In this document: positions 26,886 to 36,843 of the stretch, piece after piece
How the letters are laid out: each line of letters opens with the position of its first letter
Numbering within the stretch: position 1 is the first letter of the stretch
Source: Nissabacter sp. SGAir0207
GTDB taxonomy: Bacteria > Pseudomonadota > Gammaproteobacteria > Enterobacterales > Enterobacteriaceae
Length of the DNA stretch: 64,000 nt
Direction of reading: 5' to 3'
Assembly: GCF_005491205.1 (NCBI RefSeq)
Contig: NZ_CP028040.1
Location: 1-64,000, forward strand
Made by a program: the position numbers and the translations under genes
The notes under the pieces: generated by a model
Database searches by the model: none
The model's input: only the letters and a program-made list of their open reading frames with translations
Told to the model about the DNA's origin: nothing

Positions 26886-27731
26886 ATGAGTTCGCTTGAA
26901 CTGCAGAGTGTGAACCCGCGGGCCAAAAAGCGCCGTCGGCGCCATGACCTGCTGACCATCGGGAAGACGCCCAGCCGGGCGCAGTTCCTGACCCTCTCCA
27001 TCGCGGTGTTCGCCCTGCTGCTGCTGGCCTGGTGGCTGGCGACGGCCAGCGGCGCCATCAAACCCCTCTTCCTGCCGGGCATTGAGCGGGTCTGGCACCA
27101 GATGGTGACGCTGGCGGCCAACGGCACGCTGCTCAATGACCTTGAGAGCAGCCTGTATCGCATGGCGATTGCGTTTGCCATTTCGTCGGTGATGTCGATT
27201 GTCATCGGCGTGCTGGCCGGCTGCTACGGGCTGGTCAAGGCCATCGTGGAGCCGCTGGTTGATTTTATCCGCTACATGCCGGTGGTGGCCTTCGTGCCGC
27301 TGACCATCCTGTGGACCGGCACGGATGACATCCAAAAATTCCTGGTGATCTGGATTGGCACCTTCTTCCAACAGGTGCTGATGATGATCGATGCGGTGAA
27401 GCGCGTGCCGCCGGATTTCATCGGGCTGGGCCGCACCCTCGGCTTGCCAGACCGCAAGATTTTGCTGCGCATCGTCATCCCCTCCGCCCTGCCGGCGATC
27501 TGGGACGCGCTGCGCATCAGCCTTGGCTGGGCGTGGACCTGGCTGGTGCTGGCGGAACTGGTCGCCTCCACCTCCGGGCTGGGCTACCGCATCGTGGTCT
27601 CCCAGCGCTACTTCCAGACCGACACCATTATCGGCTACATCCTGCTGCTGGGCCTGCTCGGGCTTATCACTGACCAGATCATGCGCGCCGCCGAGCGCGT
27701 GCTGTTCCGCTACAACCGGAGGCGCAGCTGA
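26886..27731 (+). CDS. ABC transporter permease (NitT/TauT type)
   Basis: 281 residues, about six membrane helices after a basic cytoplasmic start. The EAA-type coupling loop (VPPDFIGLGRTLGLPDRKILLRIVIPSALPAIWDALR) is clear. It makes the membrane channel of the importer with the preceding binding protein and the following ATPase; its stop overlaps the ATPase start by one base. Confidence 0.9.
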   Translation: MSSLELQSVNPRAKKRRRRHDLLTIGKTPSRAQFLTLSIAVFALLLLAWWLATASGAIKPLFLPGIERVWHQMVTLAANGTLLNDLESSLYRMAIAFAISSVMSIVIGVLAGCYGLVKAIVEPLVDFIRYMPVVAFVPLTILWTGTDDIQKFLVIWIGTFFQQVLMMIDAVKRVPPDFIGLGRTLGLPDRKILLRIVIPSALPAIWDALRISLGWAWTWLVLAELVASTSGLGYRIVVSQRYFQTDTIIGYILLLGLLGLITDQIMRAAERVLFRYNRRRS

Positions 27732-28492
27732 TGGCGACCCTGACAATCAACAAGCTGGAGAAGAGTTTCCCCTCAGGCGCGACCCGTCACCGGGTACTGC
27801 GCGGCATCGACCTGACGCTGAATGACAATGAGTTCGTCTCAATCGTCGGCACCTCCGGCTGCGGCAAAAGTACCCTGCTGTCGATTGCCGCGGGGCTGGA
27901 GGAGTTCGACGAGGGCGAAGTGCTGGTCGATGGCGAGCCTATCCAGGGGGCCGGGCTGGATCGCGGCGTGGTGTTCCAGTCCTATACCCTGCTGCCGTGG
28001 CTGACGGCGCGCGGCAACATCGAATTTGCCCTGAAAGCGGCGGGCACCCCCGCCAACCAGTGCCGCGAGATCGCCCAGCAGCATCTGGAACTGGTGAAGC
28101 TTGGCCACGCCGCCGATCGCTGGCCCAGCGAGCTATCTGGCGGCATGAAGCAGCGGGTGGCCATTGCCCGCGCGCTCTCCTACCGGCCAAAAATCCTGCT
28201 GATGGATGAGCCGTTCGGCGCCCTCGACGCCATGACGCGCCACCAGATGCAGCAGTTGCTGATTGAGATCTGGGAGACGCACCGGCTGACGGTGATGTTC
28301 GTCACCCATGACATTGAAGAGGCGGTCTGGCTCTCCGATCGCATTGTGGTGATGGGGCCGGGTCATATCGACTCGACGTTCGACGTCGGCCTGCCGCGCC
28401 CGCGCCATCAGAACATCCAGCGCGTCCCGGCGTTCATGGAACTCCAGCAGGACGTGCTCAACCGCATCCACCAACACACCCTGGCCCACTGA
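27731..28492 (+). CDS. ABC transporter ATP-binding protein (NitT/TauT type)
   Basis: 253 residues with Walker A GTSGCGKST, Q-loop VVFQSYTLLPW, signature LSGGMKQRVAIARAL, Walker B ILLMDEPFGALDAMTR and the H-loop FVTHDIEEA. It energises the importer. It is followed after 15 bp by the hisD-like gene, so import and catabolism are coexpressed. Confidence 0.92.
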   Translation: MATLTINKLEKSFPSGATRHRVLRGIDLTLNDNEFVSIVGTSGCGKSTLLSIAAGLEEFDEGEVLVDGEPIQGAGLDRGVVFQSYTLLPWLTARGNIEFALKAAGTPANQCREIAQQHLELVKLGHAADRWPSELSGGMKQRVAIARALSYRPKILLMDEPFGALDAMTRHQMQQLLIEIWETHRLTVMFVTHDIEEAVWLSDRIVVMGPGHIDSTFDVGLPRPRHQNIQRVPAFMELQQDVLNRIHQHTLAH

Positions 28493-28507
28493 AAATAAGG
28501 AACCCGT

Positions 28508-29836
28508 ATGTCTGTCTCATTCCACGATCTGTCGGCCTCGGCGCAGTTGCCGGCGGCGCTGTTCACCCGCACCGAGTCCGATCTCTCTTTCTTCGCTGGC
28601 AAGGTGCAACCGATCATTGAGGCGGTGCGCGAAGAGGGCGACCGGGCGCTGATCCGCTTTGGCCGCGAGTTTGACGGCGTCCAGCCGGACACTTTCCCGC
28701 TGCGCGCGCAGGAGCACGAGTTTGACCAGGCGTTCCAGCGGCTGGCGCCGGAGGTGATTGAGGCGATCCGCTATGCGGTGGAGAACGTGCGGGCCTTCCA
28801 TGAGGCGCAGAAGCCCGAGGAGATGTGGTGGAAGGAGATGCGGCCGGGCGCGTTTGCCGGCGATCGGCATGTGCCGATTGATGCGGTGGCCTGCTATGTG
28901 CCGCGCGGCAAAGGCTCCTTCCCCAGCGTCTTGATCATGACCACCGTGCCCGCCGTGGTTGCCGGGGTGCCGCGCGCGGTGGTGATCACGCCGCCCGGCC
29001 CGGATGGCACGGTGGATGACGCAACGCTGGTGGCCGCGCGGCTGGTCGGCATCACGGAGGTCTACAAGTGCGGCGGCGCGCAGGGCGTGGCAGCGGTGGC
29101 CTACGGCACCGAGAGCGTGCCGAAGTGCCTGAAAATCGTCGGCCCCGGCAGCCCGTGGGTGGTGGCGGCGAAGCGCCAGCTCTCCCACCTGATCGATCCG
29201 GGCGTGCCAGCTGGCCCCAGCGAAAGTCTGATCCTGGCGGATGACTCCGTGAGCGGCGCGCTGGCGGCGCTGGATCTGCTGATTGAGTCCGAGCATGGGC
29301 CAGACTCCTCCGCCTATCTGGTCACCTCGAGCCGCCGGGTGGCGGAGGAGGCGATGGCAGCACTGCCCGGCTACTGGGCGCAGATTGGCGAGAAGCGCGC
29401 CCGCTTCTCCCAGCAGGTGCTGGGTGGCCAGCACGGCGGCGTGGTGCTGACCAAGGATTTCGCCACCGCCGTGGCATTCGTCAACCAATATGCGCCGGAG
29501 CACCTCGAGATCCTCGCCGAGGAGCCGATGGCAGTGATGCCCCAGATCCGCAACGCCGGTGAAATCCTGCTCGGCCCACATACGCCGATTGCGCTCGGCA
29601 ACTTTGTGCTGGGGCCAAACGCGGTGCTGCCGACCAACGGTGCCGCCAAAACGGCCGGGCCGCTCTCGGTGTTCGACTATATGAAACGCATCTCCGTCGG
29701 CTACGTTACCCGCGCTGGCTATCAGGAACTGGCGACGCAGGCGAAGCGGCTGGCGGAGTATGAGGGCTTCCCCGGCCATGCCCTGGCGGTCTCCGGGTTG
29801 CGGCACGCGCTGCTGAAGGAGGGCCACCATGAGTGA
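28508..29836 (+). CDS. Histidinol dehydrogenase (HisD) family enzyme
   Basis: 442 residues, close to the length of biosynthetic HisD. Key motifs: CYVPRGKGSFPS, KCGGAQGVAAVAYGTESVP, PAGPSESLILADD, ESEHGPDSSAYLV and the active-site QYAPEHLEI (Glu-His pair). HisD oxidises histidinol to histidine in two NAD+ steps using zinc; relatives oxidise other amino or sulfo alcohols to acids. The gene is not in a his operon and lies in a HutC-controlled catabolic operon, so it probably oxidises an imported alcohol, histidinol being the first candidate. Confidence 0.8.
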   Translation: MSVSFHDLSASAQLPAALFTRTESDLSFFAGKVQPIIEAVREEGDRALIRFGREFDGVQPDTFPLRAQEHEFDQAFQRLAPEVIEAIRYAVENVRAFHEAQKPEEMWWKEMRPGAFAGDRHVPIDAVACYVPRGKGSFPSVLIMTTVPAVVAGVPRAVVITPPGPDGTVDDATLVAARLVGITEVYKCGGAQGVAAVAYGTESVPKCLKIVGPGSPWVVAAKRQLSHLIDPGVPAGPSESLILADDSVSGALAALDLLIESEHGPDSSAYLVTSSRRVAEEAMAALPGYWAQIGEKRARFSQQVLGGQHGGVVLTKDFATAVAFVNQYAPEHLEILAEEPMAVMPQIRNAGEILLGPHTPIALGNFVLGPNAVLPTNGAAKTAGPLSVFDYMKRISVGYVTRAGYQELATQAKRLAEYEGFPGHALAVSGLRHALLKEGHHE

Positions 29837-31124
29837 GCAACCGCGCGCGCCGCTGGCCGCGGAGGCGCGGCGGCTGACGCAGCAGGGGGAGTGGGCGCAA
29901 GCCAGCGAGAAGCTGGGCCAGCTGATCGCCGAGGTGACCGGCGTGGCGGTGAGCGGCCTGCACATCAACCGCGACCAGTACAGCCTCAACTCCCTGAATG
30001 GCCGCGTGTCGCTCGCCGACCAACGCACGCTCTTTTTCAAATATCACCACGAGGAGGGCGAGGAGCAGACCATCGGCGAGTACTACCGCGCCGGGCTGCT
30101 GCGCCGCCACGGTTTCCGGGTGGATGTGCCGCTCTACGCCTGCGGTGAGCCGGGCCGCCAGATCCTGCTCTACGCCCTACGGGATGAGCGGCGGCTGGCC
30201 GATGTCTGTTATGACCTGGAGTCCCGTGAGGCGTGGCCCGCGATGGCGGAGGTGGTGGAGGCGCAGTGCCGCGCGGACGCGGAGATCCTGGCGCACACCC
30301 TGCCGACGCTGCGGCAGGCCAGCGCCAGCGAGGTGGCGGCGGAGTCGATCCACCAGCTGTTCTGGCACCGGTTGGTTTCGCCGGGGCAGCCAGCCGGGCT
30401 GGGCGGCCGGGTGGCGCGTTTTTACGTGGGCCAGCCCTTCCCGTTGGGCGACCTCACCCTGCCGTGGCAGACGCTGAGCACGCTGCGCTGGCGCATCAAC
30501 GGCGTGATGTACCCCGACACCCTGCAACAGCTCTTCCTCGCCGCGGGCCAGCATCTGGCCCCTTCTGCGCTGGCCGGGCATGGCGTGGTGGTGGCGCACG
30601 GCGACGCCCACAACGCCAATGTCTGGTATGCCACGCAGGCGGGGCAGCCGCAGCTGGTCAGCTTCGACCCGGCCTTCGCTGGCAGCCATATCCCCGCGCT
30701 GCTGGCGGAGATCAAGGCCACGTTCCATAACATCTTCACGCACCCCTGCTGGCTCTATGAGCCGCATCAGGCGGTAGAGCGTTACCGGGTCACGGTGACG
30801 CGTGAGGGCGACGTGCTGGACGTCCGGCATGACTGGCACCTGACCCCGCTGCGCGCGGCGTTCCTGCACAGCAAGGGGGAGCGCTACTGGCGGCCGCTGC
30901 TGGCGGAACTGCGTGGCCGGGGCTGGTTGCCCGACAACTGGCAACAGATTATGCGTCTGGCGCTGTTTTGCTGCCCGACGCTGGTGATGAATCTGCGCGC
31001 AGGCGCGTCCAGCGCCCACAACCCCACCAGCTCCGCGTTGGGGCTGGCGATGGCCGTGATGCTGGGCAGCCGAGGCGAGGATGATTTTTCCCGCTGGCTG
31101 GACAGCCTGCTGACTGAGGAGTGA
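29829..31124 (+). CDS. APH-fold kinase (aminoglycoside phosphotransferase-like), unknown substrate
   Basis: 431 residues. The catalytic loop VAHGDAHNANVW followed by SFDPAFAG matches the APH/choline-kinase fold (HGDxHxxN and the metal-binding Asp of the DFG equivalent). The N-lobe has a lysine in FFKYHHEEGEEQTIGEYY. These enzymes phosphorylate small hydroxyl compounds or aminoglycosides. The 8-bp overlap with the hisD-like gene and 3-bp gap to the dehydrogenase tie it to the pathway, so a metabolic kinase acting on a pathway alcohol is more likely than drug resistance (inference). Confidence 0.65.
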   Translation: MSEQPRAPLAAEARRLTQQGEWAQASEKLGQLIAEVTGVAVSGLHINRDQYSLNSLNGRVSLADQRTLFFKYHHEEGEEQTIGEYYRAGLLRRHGFRVDVPLYACGEPGRQILLYALRDERRLADVCYDLESREAWPAMAEVVEAQCRADAEILAHTLPTLRQASASEVAAESIHQLFWHRLVSPGQPAGLGGRVARFYVGQPFPLGDLTLPWQTLSTLRWRINGVMYPDTLQQLFLAAGQHLAPSALAGHGVVVAHGDAHNANVWYATQAGQPQLVSFDPAFAGSHIPALLAEIKATFHNIFTHPCWLYEPHQAVERYRVTVTREGDVLDVRHDWHLTPLRAAFLHSKGERYWRPLLAELRGRGWLPDNWQQIMRLALFCCPTLVMNLRAGASSAHNPTSSALGLAMAVMLGSRGEDDFSRWLDSLLTEE

Positions 31125-31127
31125 GCC

Positions 31128-32093
31128 ATGAGGGCGGTACAACTGTATGGGATTGGGCAACTGGCCGTGGGGACGAAAGCCGCCCCGCGGCTCGCGCCCG
31201 GCCAGGTGCGCGTTCGGGTGCGGGCAGCGGGCATCTGCGGTTCGGACATCCACAACTACCGCACCGGGAAGTGGCTGGCTACCCTGCCGGTGACGCCAGG
31301 CCATGAGCTGTTTGGCGAGGTGCTGGAGGCGGCGGCGGACGTGACCGGGTTCGCGCCGGGCAGCCGGGTGGTGGCTGACTCTCGCGTCTGGTGCGGCCAG
31401 TGCGAAGCGTGCCAGCAGAATGCGCACAACCTGTGCGCCTCACTGGGCTTTGTCGGCGAGGTGTGTGACGGAGGGTTCGCTGAGCAGGTGGTACTGCCCG
31501 CGCGCAGCCTGTTGCCGGTGCCAGAGGCAGTGCCCGACGATGTGGCGGTGCTAAGCGAGCCGCTCGGCGTGGCGCTCAGGGTGCTCAACCAGCTGCGCGC
31601 GCCGCCGGGCAGCCGGGTACGCGTTGCCGGTGGCGGCACCATCGGCGGGCTGGTGGCGCTGCTGCTGCGCCGCACCGGCCAGTGCCGGGTTCAGCTGAGT
31701 GAGCCAAATGCCGAGCGGCGCGCGCGTCTGGCGGCGTTGGTGCCGCTGGAGGAGGCCAGCCCGTACGATTTTGCCGTCGAGGCGACCGGCCAGATGGCGG
31801 TGCTACGGGAGCTGGTGGCGGGCATCCGCCCCGGCGGGCGCATCGCGCTGGTGGGGATCTTCCACCATGTCGCCGAGCTGGATTGCAATCTGCTGGTGGA
31901 GCGCGAAATCACCCTGACAGGCTGTAGCGTCTTTCGCGATGAGCAGCGGCAGGCGCTGGGGCTGATGGCGGGTATGGCGGAGGATCTGCGCACGCTGATG
32001 GCACCCCCCGTCCCGCTGGAGGCGGTGCCAGCGGCCTACGAGGCGCTGATCGCTGGCCGCTCCTCCTACCTGAAAACAGTGGTGGCCCCATGA
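31128..32093 (+). CDS. Zinc-dependent alcohol dehydrogenase (MDR family)
   Basis: 321 residues. Catalytic zinc region AAGICGSDIHNYRTG and PGHELFGEV, structural-zinc cluster CGQCEACQQNAHNLC, and a shortened nucleotide-binding region (VAGGGTIGGL). Resembles sorbitol/threonine dehydrogenases. It overlaps the next gene by 4 bp. A role in oxidising the imported alcohol or an intermediate is inferred from context. Confidence 0.8.
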   Translation: MRAVQLYGIGQLAVGTKAAPRLAPGQVRVRVRAAGICGSDIHNYRTGKWLATLPVTPGHELFGEVLEAAADVTGFAPGSRVVADSRVWCGQCEACQQNAHNLCASLGFVGEVCDGGFAEQVVLPARSLLPVPEAVPDDVAVLSEPLGVALRVLNQLRAPPGSRVRVAGGGTIGGLVALLLRRTGQCRVQLSEPNAERRARLAALVPLEEASPYDFAVEATGQMAVLRELVAGIRPGGRIALVGIFHHVAELDCNLLVEREITLTGCSVFRDEQRQALGLMAGMAEDLRTLMAPPVPLEAVPAAYEALIAGRSSYLKTVVAP

Positions 32094-32848
32094 CGGTGAT
32101 GGCGCGTTTCTCCCTGCAAGGCAAACGGGCGGTGGTCACCGGCGGCACCCGTGGCATTGGTTTTGCCCTCGCCTGCGCGCTGGCCGAGGCAGGCGCGGCG
32201 GTGACCATTACTGGGCGGCAGCCCGCCACGCTGGCGACGGCGGTGGCCGCGCTGCGGGCGCAGGGGCATCAGGCCGAGGGCCGCGTGCTGGATGTCACCC
32301 AGACCGCCGCGATCCGCCACTGTCTCAGCGACTTGGGCGAGGTGGACATTCTCATCAACAATGCTGGCATGGAGCAGATCTGCCCCTCGCTGGACGCGGA
32401 TGAGGCGCTCTGGCAGAGCATCATCGACACCAACCTGCGGGGTGCCTTCTTCTGCGCCCAGACGGTGGCGCGCGGCATGGCCCAACGGCAGGGCGGTACC
32501 ATCATCAACCTCTGCTCGCTGACCAGCGCGGTGGGCGTGCCCGGCGCGGCCGCCTATGGCAGCTCCAAATCCGGGCTGGCCGGGCTGACCCGCGCCCTGA
32601 GCACCGAATGGGCGGCGCAGGGCATCCGGGTCAACGGCATCGCGCCGGGCTATTTTGAGACGGAGATGACGGCGGTGTTCTATCAGGATGAGGCGTGGGT
32701 GCGCGGGATGCAGGCCCGCATCCCGCTCGGGCGCTTTGGGGAGCTGGAGGATCTGGCCGGGGCGGTGGTCTTCCTTAGCTCGCCTGCCGCACGCTACATC
32801 ACCGGCCAGATCCTCTATGTGGATGGCGGTTATCTGGCCGCCATCTGA
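32090..32848 (+). CDS. SDR-family oxidoreductase
   Basis: 252 residues, classical short-chain dehydrogenase: cofactor motif TGGTRGIG, NNAG, catalytic Ser and YGSSK, and the C-terminal ITGQILYVDGGY. Last gene of the seven-gene operon; it overlaps the convergent oxidase gene by 19 bp. The substrate is unknown. Confidence 0.85.
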   Translation: MTVMARFSLQGKRAVVTGGTRGIGFALACALAEAGAAVTITGRQPATLATAVAALRAQGHQAEGRVLDVTQTAAIRHCLSDLGEVDILINNAGMEQICPSLDADEALWQSIIDTNLRGAFFCAQTVARGMAQRQGGTIINLCSLTSAVGVPGAAAYGSSKSGLAGLTRALSTEWAAQGIRVNGIAPGYFETEMTAVFYQDEAWVRGMQARIPLGRFGELEDLAGAVVFLSSPAARYITGQILYVDGGYLAAI

Positions 32849-33983
32849 CCGGCGGCCTCCACCAGCAGCCCGGCGTGCAGATCACGGAGCGAGGTGCAGC
32901 CGAGCTGCGCCAGCGTGCGGTCAATCTCCTGCACCAGCGCGCTGAGGGTGCGGGCGGCCAGCGCCTCGCCGCCCGCCGCCACCGCATAGAGCAGCGGCCG
33001 CCCAATCAGCACCGCGTTGGCCCCCAGCGCCAGCGCTTTCACCACATCGGTGCCGCGCCGGAAGCCGCTGTCGATCAGCAGGGTAAAGTCCGGGCCAACC
33101 GCCGCCCGCACGTCGGCCAGCACCAGCATCGGGCTGAGCGTGCCATCCAGCTGCCGGCCGCCGTGGTTTGACAGCACCACCCCCTGCGCGCCCAGCCGCT
33201 GGGTGATCAGGGCATCCTCTGGCGTCATGATGCCCTTGACATAGAGTGGCCCGCGCCACAGCCCGCGGATCCAGGCTAGTGTCTCCCAATTCAGTGCCGC
33301 ATCCATCTGGCTGGCAAAGTAGGCCGCCCCGCCGACGCCCTTCTGCTGTTCCGGCGGCAGGTAGGGCGTCAGGTTGCCAAAGCCGGGCATCCCCTGCGGC
33401 ACCAGCGTGCGCCATACCCAGCCGGGGTGGGCGGCAATATTCGCCAGCGCCGGTAGGGAGAGGGCCATTGGCCGCCGGTAGTGGCGCTTGTCGCGCTCGC
33501 GGTTGCCAAAGTGGACGGCATCCACCGACACCACCAGCGCGCTGCAACCGGCCTGCTGCGCCCGGCGCAGCAGATCCTGCGTCACCTGCCGATCCTTGAG
33601 GACATAGAGCTGGAACCAGCGCTCGCCCCGGCTTCGCTGATCTCCTCCAGTGAGGCGGTCGACACAGTGCTCTGGATATGCCCAATCCGCTGCTGGGCGG
33701 CGGCGCGGGCGAGCATCAGATCGGCCCGGTGACGCAACATGCCGTTGTAGCCGGTCGGGGCCACCAGCAGCGGCGCAGCCAGCCGGGCGTTGCCCAGCGT
33801 GGTCGCCAGATCGCGGGCGCTGGCGTCCTTCAGCATGGAGGGCTTGAACAGCCAGCGGTCAAACACCGCCGTATTGTGCCGCAGCGTCTTTTCATCCTCC
33901 GCCCCGCCATCCACATAGTTGAAGGCAAAGGCGGGCAGTACCCGCCGGGCCTGACGGCGCAGATCCGCCGCATTGAGAATCAT
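32830..33983 (-). CDS. FMN-dependent alpha-hydroxy-acid oxidase/dehydrogenase, frameshifted as read
   Basis: Family of lactate/glycolate/mandelate oxidases. The N-terminal part begins at 33983 (RRVLPAFAFNYVDGGAEDE, PLLVAPTGYNGM, STASLEEISEAG). The frame breaks near 33624 and resumes with ERWFQLYVLKD, SNHGGRQLDG (active-site His and Arg region), LIDSGFRRGTDVVKALALGA. One added base gives 384 residues. It overlaps the hisC-like gene by 4 bp and is the last gene of hutH-hutU-hisC-like. Oxidation of imidazole-lactate to imidazole-pyruvate is the natural proposal. Confidence 0.8.
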
Positions 33984-35092
33984 GGCAATGCCCTTACGGC
34001 GGCGAGGAAGCGCGCGTTGTCCTCGACGCTGCCTACCGATACCCGCACCCAGTCGGTGTAGTGGGGTTCCAGCCAGGGTTTGACGATGATGCCGCGCGCC
34101 AGCAACGCGTTGGCGAAAGCTTTGCTGTCGCCGTGGATGCGGAAGAACAGGAAATTGGCCTCGGAGGGGGCGACCTGGTAGCCCAGCGCCGTCAGGGCAT
34201 CGTGCATCGCCTGCCGCTGTGCCGCGACCAGCGCCACGCTGGCGCTGACATGGGCGTCATCGGCCAGTGCCGCCAGCGCGGCCGCCTGTGCCGACCGGTT
34301 GATGTTGAAGGGGGTGCGGACGCGGTTGATCACCTCCACCAGCGCCGGATCGCTGGCGATGCCATACCCCACCCGCAATCCTGCCAGCCCGTAGGCCTTG
34401 GAGAAGGTACGCAGCACAATCCACGGCCGGGACTGCGCGGCCAGCAGCGCCAGACTGTCAGGGTAGTCCGGCAGGTGGCGGCAATACTCAAAGTAGGCCT
34501 CATCAATCACCAGCAGGCACTCCTCGGGCGCGCTGGCGATAAGGCTCTGGAACGCGGCGGCGCTGAGCGTGCAGCCGACCGGGTTTGAGGGGTTGCTCAG
34601 GATCACCATTTTGGCCGGCTGGCTGAGCGCCGCCTGCCACGCGGGCAGGTCAAACGTCATCTCGGGGGTGACGGCCACCAGATCGACCTGTCCGCCCATC
34701 ATCTGCGGGTAGATCTGGTGCAGCCCGAAGGAGGGCAGCAGCGTCACCACCCGGTCGCCCGGATTGATGAAGGCGAGGCAGAGCAGCTTCAACAGCTCCT
34801 CCGAGCCGTTGCCGACCACCAGCGCGTCCACCCCGGCACCGGTTTTCACCGCCAGCGCCTGACGCAGCGCCAGGCTGGCGGAGTCGGGGTAGATGGCCGT
34901 GCTGGTCTGCGCCGCCGCGAGGGCATCGGCCACCGCCGGGCTGGCGCCAAGGGGGTTCTCATTGCTGGCGAGCCGGGCGATGTGGTCAACCCGGTAAGTC
35001 GCACGCACGGCCTCATCTGACAATCCGGCGTTGTACACCGCAAGCTGTCTGGCCTCCGTCCGGGCCAGCTTTTCAATCTGATTCTGGGACAT
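33980..35092 (-). CDS. HisC-like aminotransferase (PLP, class I/II)
   Basis: 370 residues. The histidinol-phosphate aminotransferase pattern is clear: ASNENPLGASP, SNPSNPVGC, VIDEAYFEYC, and the PLP lysine in TFSKAYGLAGLRVGYG. In this place, between hutU and a hydroxy-acid oxidase, it is unlikely to be biosynthetic. Transamination of imidazole-pyruvate to histidine would feed HutH. It starts 57 bp after hutU ends, in the same operon. Confidence 0.8.
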   Translation of the reverse strand: MSQNQIEKLARTEARQLAVYNAGLSDEAVRATYRVDHIARLASNENPLGASPAVADALAAAQTSTAIYPDSASLALRQALAVKTGAGVDALVVGNGSEELLKLLCLAFINPGDRVVTLLPSFGLHQIYPQMMGGQVDLVAVTPEMTFDLPAWQAALSQPAKMVILSNPSNPVGCTLSAAAFQSLIASAPEECLLVIDEAYFEYCRHLPDYPDSLALLAAQSRPWIVLRTFSKAYGLAGLRVGYGIASDPALVEVINRVRTPFNINRSAQAAALAALADDAHVSASVALVAAQRQAMHDALTALGYQVAPSEANFLFFRIHGDSKAFANALLARGIIVKPWLEPHYTDWVRVSVGSVEDNARFLAAVRALP

Positions 35093-35148
35093 GGGGTCTC
35101 CCGTACAACGTGAGCAGGAAACGGCCGGCAGAACCGGCCGCGACAGGG

Positions 35149-36831
<1,683 letters not shown>

Positions 36832-36843
36832 CTCTCTCTCCTG

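Noticed and set aside
28517-30040. 507-codon minus-strand ORF opposite the hisD-like and kinase genes
   Set aside because: It mirrors GC-rich coding DNA on the other strand, is rich in His, Arg and Gln with no domain pattern, and lies opposite two well-supported genes.
33980-35092. Biosynthetic hisC, and hisD at 28508, as parts of a his operon
   Set aside because: No other his biosynthetic genes are near and both lie in HutC-controlled catabolic operons.
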